Shown piece by piece: positions 58,773 to 64,000 of a stretch of 64,000 nt of DNA (within the stretch, counting starts at the first letter, position 1; each line of letters begins with the position of its first letter). Under the pieces are notes generated by a model. It was given only the letters and a program-made list of their open reading frames with translations. It was not told the DNA's origin and made no database searches. This DNA is from Neocallimastix lanati (nom. inval.) (lineage: Eukaryota; Neocallimastigomycota; Neocallimastigomycetes; Neocallimastigales; Neocallimastigaceae): the NCBI GenBank assembly GCA_016946835.1, contig JACVTC010000117.1, positions 187,501 to 251,500 of the forward strand. The letters are read 5' to 3'. Made by a program: the position numbers and the translations under genes.

Positions 58773-60619
58773 GTTTTTAAATAATATTTAAATAAGGTAT
58801 CTTGAAAATGTAAAATTGTCACAATCTAATTTAGACCTTATCTCTACTTTTAAGAATCTAGAAAAATTGTAACATTTTTATAAAATATTATAAAATAAGA
58901 TAATTTATAAAATCTATAATATATATATATATAAATATAAAATATGGATAAATATAAAATTAATATACATTTTAATGTAGAATAATCTATGTAGAGTCAT
59001 CTTTAAAATATGATTCATTAAAAAGTCTTAGCAAACTTACAGATTTGTATATATTATATAAAATATCTATAATTGATATAATCCAAATTTAAATATCTAA
59101 TGATTTACAATTATTATTATTTATTATTAATTGTTATTTTTATTATTTTTATTATTAATATTTTTTACCATTATTATCCTTTTTATAGGAAAATTATTAA
59201 TTATTATAAACCATTGAATTTGAAGATTCCAAAATCTATTAAAAATTTGTAATTAGAAATAGAATAAAATATTATTAATTTAAAAAAAAAAAAAATTATA
59301 TGTATGCAAATTAATATAAATATATATATTATATATATTGATTTTTTAAAAAAGATATTTAATTGATGTAAATTTATCTCAAGAAAATATTGATGAAATA
59401 AGCACAGCTAATATTGAAAAATTGTAAATCATATATTATTTATTATTTAATAATAATATTAATAATCTATAATTAATCTTAATTAATACTATTAATATAG
59501 TAGAATTATTTTTATTTATAGATTAGAAGCATATTAATATATTTATTATCATTATTACTTACTATTTTTTTAAATTTATCATAGATCATTAGTGGAATGC
59601 TATTTTGCCAATGATATTAAATTTGATTCATTTAAAACCTTGAATCTTAAAAAACTGTATTTATTTTGAATTTTTATTTATTAAAAATTATTAATAAGAT
59701 AGATAAATTATTATAAATAATAAAATAGTTTAAAATAATTAACATATATCTTTATTAATCAATCCTCTTTCTATTTATCTATCTATCTACCTATCTATAT
59801 TTAATTAATTATATTAAATATTAAATTAATATAATATAAATTTTAATTTTAAAATAGTTCAATTGCATTTCCATTTTACAATGATAAAGACAGCGAGGAT
59901 AAGAATTATGGAAAACTTAAAGAAATTCCTGAATTATTCTATTCATTTAAAGATTTAGAAGAATTGTTTGTATTATATATATATATTTATAGCATATTTT
60001 ACATTTATATTTATATTATATTCAATATATATAATTGTTCATAATATATTTATATCGTATTTATTTAATATATTTTTATTATTTATTCTTTATATATAGA
60101 TATATTAAAAAACAAAGAATAACTTCTCTTTCTAATAAAATTGGAAATTTAAAGAATCTTAAAATTCTGTAGGTTTATTTTTTTTTAAAAATTATTTAAT
60201 TTTTTATTATTATTTAATAATGTATTTTATTTTTCTAAAAAAAAAAAAAAAAAAATGTTGTTACTAAATAATTATTTTTATTTATTATTTAATTTTATTA
60301 ATAAATGAAAAATATTTAATATTCTAAATAACCATTATTTATTAAAAATGTAAAATAGTAATTTAAGAGATAATGATATTGAAAATCTCCCAGAAGAAGT
60401 ATCTAAACTTGATAATCTTGAAATTTTGTAAATTTTCAATATATATATATATATATTTATAATTCATTTATTTATTTAACTTGTTTTAATAAATCTTTTT
60501 TTTTTTTTTTTTATATTAAATGAAAATTTTATAAAAATTTTTTTTAGAGATTTATCACATAATAAAATATATGCTGATATTCCAGAATCTTATAATAATT
60601 TATCTAAACTCACTGAAAT
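56457..60619 (+). other. LRR gene, exons 1-19 (first N-cap and first LRR array)
   Basis: Exon coordinates: 56457-56650, 56752-56811, 56942-57043, 57151-57258, 57379-57450, 57589-57657, 57773-57859, 57975-58046, 58253-58318, 58494-58592, 58797-58868, 58981-59046, 59189-59248, 59355-59423, 59585-59656, 59858-59965, 60100-60168, 60359-60427 and 60548-60619. After exon 1, each length is a multiple of 3, in the pattern one base + codons + two bases. Exons 4, 10 and 16 are longer (99-108 nt), with acidic inserts in the repeat. Exon 6 (acceptor at 57587-57588) has the weakest acceptor context. Confidence 0.8.
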
Positions 60620-60671
60620 GTATGTATATTTTTAATTCTAATTATTATTAATATTATTAATTTATGATTAT

Positions 60672-60709
<38 letters not shown>

Positions 60710-61865
60710 ATTATTTTATTATATATATAAGAATTTAATTATTAATTATTATTAAATATATTTGTATTTATAGTGATTTAAGTGGAAACTTAAACATAAG
60801 AGGAAAAACTTTAACTAATGAAAGTTTAAAAGAATGTTACTATAGTGAAAAATATTATCTTTGTAAAGCTAAGGATATGGATTGTTTAGGGAAAGATATT
60901 CAATTTGAAAAGTGTTCTAATAGTAATAGTAGTAGATGTGGAAAAGATGATGGTAAATGTCCAAATGGACAATGCTGTAATAAAGATGGATATTGTGGAA
61001 CAGGTGAATCGTATTGTTCCTTGGAAAAAGGATGTCAAAATAATTATGGTTTATGTGATAATGAATGCAATGAAATAGAATACTATTTAAAAAAGAAAAA
61101 TATTTATACGGAATTTATGGAATGTTCTGCTGATAGTGAAGGAAAAGTTACACACTTGTATGTATATAGTATAATATATTAAAGAGATATTATTTATAAT
61201 CATAATATATATATTTAATATGAATTAATTAAAATTTATTGAAAAATTTTTTATCAATAATTATAATAATTTTTAAATTATAATCTAAAATAAATTATTA
61301 ACTATTAAAATATATTATATAAATTCATTGAATAATATATATATATATATATATATAATTTTCTGTAGAGATCTTAGTAGAATGAATTTACATGAAGAAG
61401 ATTTCAAAAAAGTAATTTCTTATGATACTATTAATTCATTGTAAGTTTTTATCTTTTATTATACAAATTATATATATAATTAAATAATAAAATAAAAATT
61501 ATATATATTATTTATTAAAATTTATTATTTTTTATCTTTTATTTATTATAATTATTTAATTACATAACATTTATTATTTAATATTTATAAATAAATTATT
61601 TTATATGAAACATTATTATTATTTATTTTCATTTTAAAATATTCTTAGAATTTATAACGAATGTTATCTAATTAACGATAATGATTTTGAACTACAAGAA
61701 ATTTCTCAAATGAAAAACTTAAAACATTTGTAAATAATACTAATAATATAATACTAATAATATAATATATAATTATTAATATTGTATATATATAAATATA
61801 AATTAAAAAAGTAAAATTAACTAATTTTATTTATAATATAAATATATATATATATATATATATAT

Positions 61866-61900
<35 letters not shown>

Positions 61901-63155
61901 TGAATAAAATTTAAATAGAGAGCTATGGAACTTTGTTTATCTTAAAAGTATTACTCAACATAATATTGATTTACTTTCAAATTTAACAAATTTAGAAGAT
62001 TTGTAAGTTTTATATTTCTATAAAATTATAAATATTCTTTATTATTTTAAAAGATAAATTAATATAATTAATTTTTACAATGTTTTATTAATTTAAATTT
62101 TGTTATTCTATTATCTTAAAATAATAATAATAATATAATAATATTTATAGAACTTTTGGGTTTTGTGAATTTGAAAGTAATGGAGTTAGCTTAAAACCAT
62201 TGGAAAATTTAAAAAAATTAAAAAATTTGTAATTCCTAAAAAGTTTTTAATTAATTAATTAATTAATTAATTAATTATTTATAATATAATATATGTTTCT
62301 TATTTTTATTAATATAATAAATATAAAATTTATTTATTATTTATTATACATATATAATAATAATATAATCTATATTAATTTTAATTTTAATATTAATGTT
62401 TGAAAAGAGCAATTAATTCAGGTGAAGAAAGAGAACCTATTGAATTTCCATCCAATATTCCATCCTTAAACAGTTTGTAAATATAATTTTTAAAATAAAT
62501 TATACTATATAATTCTTATTTTTGTAAACATTAAAATAAAATAATTCAACATTTGAATTTTTAAATAATTATTTTAATTATTAATTTACAAATAAATTAT
62601 AAATAAAATTTTATTTTATTTTATTTTTTTTTTTTTTTTTAAAAAAAAAAGAAAACTTCATATTGAGTTAACTCAAGAGCAATTCAATGACATTACTTCT
62701 TTAACAAATCTTAAAAAATTGTAATATTGAATATATTAAAAATATAATAAATAATTTTTAAAAATATTGAAGTAATTTATACATATTATTGTAATAATAT
62801 TAATTAAAATATAAAAATAAATAAATTTAAAAAATATATAAATTTTCTTTCCTTTATATAGATATCTTGGTACTAGAGATTATAATTCATTTCCATTAAA
62901 TCTTGATAAATTAAAAAATCTCAAGAATCTTGAAGTTTTGTAATTATTTTTATTTAATAATTATAAAGTTTATAAATCATTTTCTATAATTAAAAAACTA
63001 TTATTAACAATACATTATATAATTATTTTATTATTAAAATTTAATAATAACTATAAATAGGATATTAAATTCATCATTTAATTTATCAGAATTCCCGGAA
63101 TCAATATATTCTTTAACTCATTTAAAGAATTTGTAAATATTTTTATTTTATTTTT

Positions 63156-63194
<39 letters not shown>

Positions 63195-63701
63195 AAAGGT
63201 TAATATATATAAATATTTCAATACTTAAATGCTTAATATTAATATATTATTTTATGTTAAAATTATAGAACACTAACAAATAGTGAAATCACCAGTTTCC
63301 CAAAGAAATTAACCAAATTAACAGATCTTAGATATATGTAATTTCATAAACTTATAAATAGTTTTAAATATAAATAAATAATAAATGAAAAATATTATTA
63401 ATAATATATATTTATATATATATATAAATAGAGATTTCACTTTTAATAAATTTAAAGAAATTCCTGATTCTATTGGCTCATTAGAAAATCTTGATACATT
63501 GTATGTAAATATACTTTCAAAAAAAAAAAAAAAATTTTTTTTTTTTATTTCTTTAAACTTTATCATCTTTATTTAAATTGAAATTTATTAATTAATAAAT
63601 ATCAATGAACTATTTATTTATAATGTATTTAGAAATTTATATATGAATGATATATCTAAAGTTTCTGAAAAATTAAATAATTGTAAGAATCTTGAATATC
63701 T
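56457..63701 (+). CDS. secreted leucine-rich-repeat protein with embedded CBM18, 31 exons (3'-partial)
   Basis: The ATG at 56457 opens a signal peptide (MILNIKLLLSLLLFISVVYS) and an acidic N-cap with Cys residues (SDCLDIKSISEDIRCY). I traced 31 exons, 30 of them short (60-194 nt), which join without any frame break. Every intron is phase 2, with donor GTAA/GTAT/GTAG/GTTT and acceptor AG. Most exons encode exactly one LRR of about 22-24 residues and stop after the TT of a conserved Leu codon, as in exon 17 (IKKQRITSLSNKIGNLKNLK) and exon 18 (NDIENLPEEVSKLDNLEIL). Exon 20 (60774-61157) is the exception and carries a CBM18. About 926 residues lie in the window and the last donor (63702) shows that the gene continues. 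Probably an extracellular, chitin-associated recognition or adhesion protein; function inferred from architecture only. No transcript evidence. Confidence 0.85.
60774..61157 (+). other. LRR gene exon 20: end of array 1, CBM18, second N-cap
   Basis: This 384-nt exon first finishes the array (DLSGNLNIRGKTLTNESLKE, then a Cys-rich cap YYLCKAKDMDCLG ... FEKC). It then encodes a hevein-type domain (CGKDDGKCPNGQCCNKDGYC, then CSLEKGCQNNYGLC). Finally it restarts with an N-cap-like segment (CNEIEYYLKKKNIYTEFMEC, then SADSEGKVTHL) resembling exon 1's SDCLDIKSISEDIRCY and GEVAKM. CBM18 domains bind chitin or GlcNAc oligomers. The Cys spacing matches the two CBM18 domains of the protease at 48149. Confidence 0.85.
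61369..63701 (+). other. LRR gene, exons 21-31 (second LRR array)
   Basis: Exon coordinates: 61369-61440, 61649-61729, 61919-62002, 62151-62228, 62408-62476, 62652-62720, 62862-62939, 63061-63132, 63269-63337, 63432-63500 and 63633-63701. All are phase 2 at both ends and 69-84 nt, one repeat each, for example exon 30 (FKEIPDSIGSLENLDTL). The array is unfinished at the window end. Confidence 0.8.
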
Positions 63702-63830
63702 GTAAGTTGAATAATAATAAATAATATATTATATATTTATTTAATTTTGTATTATTATAAAAAATATATTAATATTTATATTTATACTTAATTATTTACT
63801 TATATATGTATATGATATTTACTTTTAAAT

Positions 63831-63869
<39 letters not shown>

Positions 63870-64000
63870 TTCATTAAATATAAATAATAAATAAATTCAT
63901 TAAAATAATAATAATAATAATAATATTAATAATATTAATAATATTAATAATATTAATAATATTAATAATATTAATAATAATAACAACAACAATAATAATT
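63702..64000. other. intron sequence at the window end
   Basis: It follows the GTAAGT donor at 63702. AT-rich with TA repeats (63835-63860) and a (TAATAT)n tract (63904-63980). No further exon ends within the window. Confidence 0.6.

Overview
The window looks like nuclear DNA of an anaerobic gut fungus (Neocallimastigomycota). The reasons are extreme AT richness with long poly-A/T, (ATT)n and (AAAT)n tracts, and short AT-rich GT-AG introns. The gene repertoire also fits: class C GPCR-like 7TM receptors, a secreted CotH-like protein, chitin-binding CBM18 domains on a protease and on a leucine-rich-repeat protein, huge ankyrin proteins, and bacterial-type single-exon genes. The assignment rests on gene content and composition; no search was run.

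Layout. 0-7 kb: the 3' part of a six-exon 7TM receptor (+), a small GC-elevated element, a decayed Ty3/gypsy pol remnant, and a second two-exon 7TM protein (-). 7-11.8 kb: AT-rich, gene-poor, with hairpins. 11.8-17.7 kb: four tandem minus-strand copies of a DUF1963/YwqG-type gene, two intact and two broken, followed by short tandem repeats. 18.5-21.1 kb: a four-exon secreted CotH-kinase-like gene (-). 24.4-31.1 kb: a 2210-residue intronless ankyrin protein ending in about 60 Glu-Asn dipeptides. 31-33.8 kb: gene-poor, with a gene fragment, a perfect 29-bp hairpin and a possible MITE.

33.8-42.4 kb: a tandem array of four units of about 2.1 kb plus a promoter-side stub. Each unit carries one gene for a signal-peptide, acidic, single-pass membrane protein behind a TATA box. 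42.7-43.8 kb: a decayed Asn-rich/ankyrin gene. 48.1-50.0 kb: a secreted subtilisin-like protease with two CBM18 domains. 50-56.4 kb: simple repeats and relics, including a protein-like frame interrupted almost only by TAA/TAG. 56.5-63.7 kb and beyond: a secreted LRR protein of at least 31 exons. Nearly every exon is one leucine-rich repeat, every intron is phase 2, and a CBM18 exon separates two LRR arrays.

Themes: many products are surface or secreted (two 7TM receptors, CotH, four acidic membrane proteins, a chitin-binding protease and a chitin-binding LRR protein). The accessory genes are amplified in tandem and then decay. I see no operons, rRNA genes, complete tRNAs or CRISPR arrays. The best candidates for something undescribed are the exon-per-repeat LRR/CBM18 gene, the acidic-protein array with interleaved inverted repeats, and the TAR-interrupted frames.
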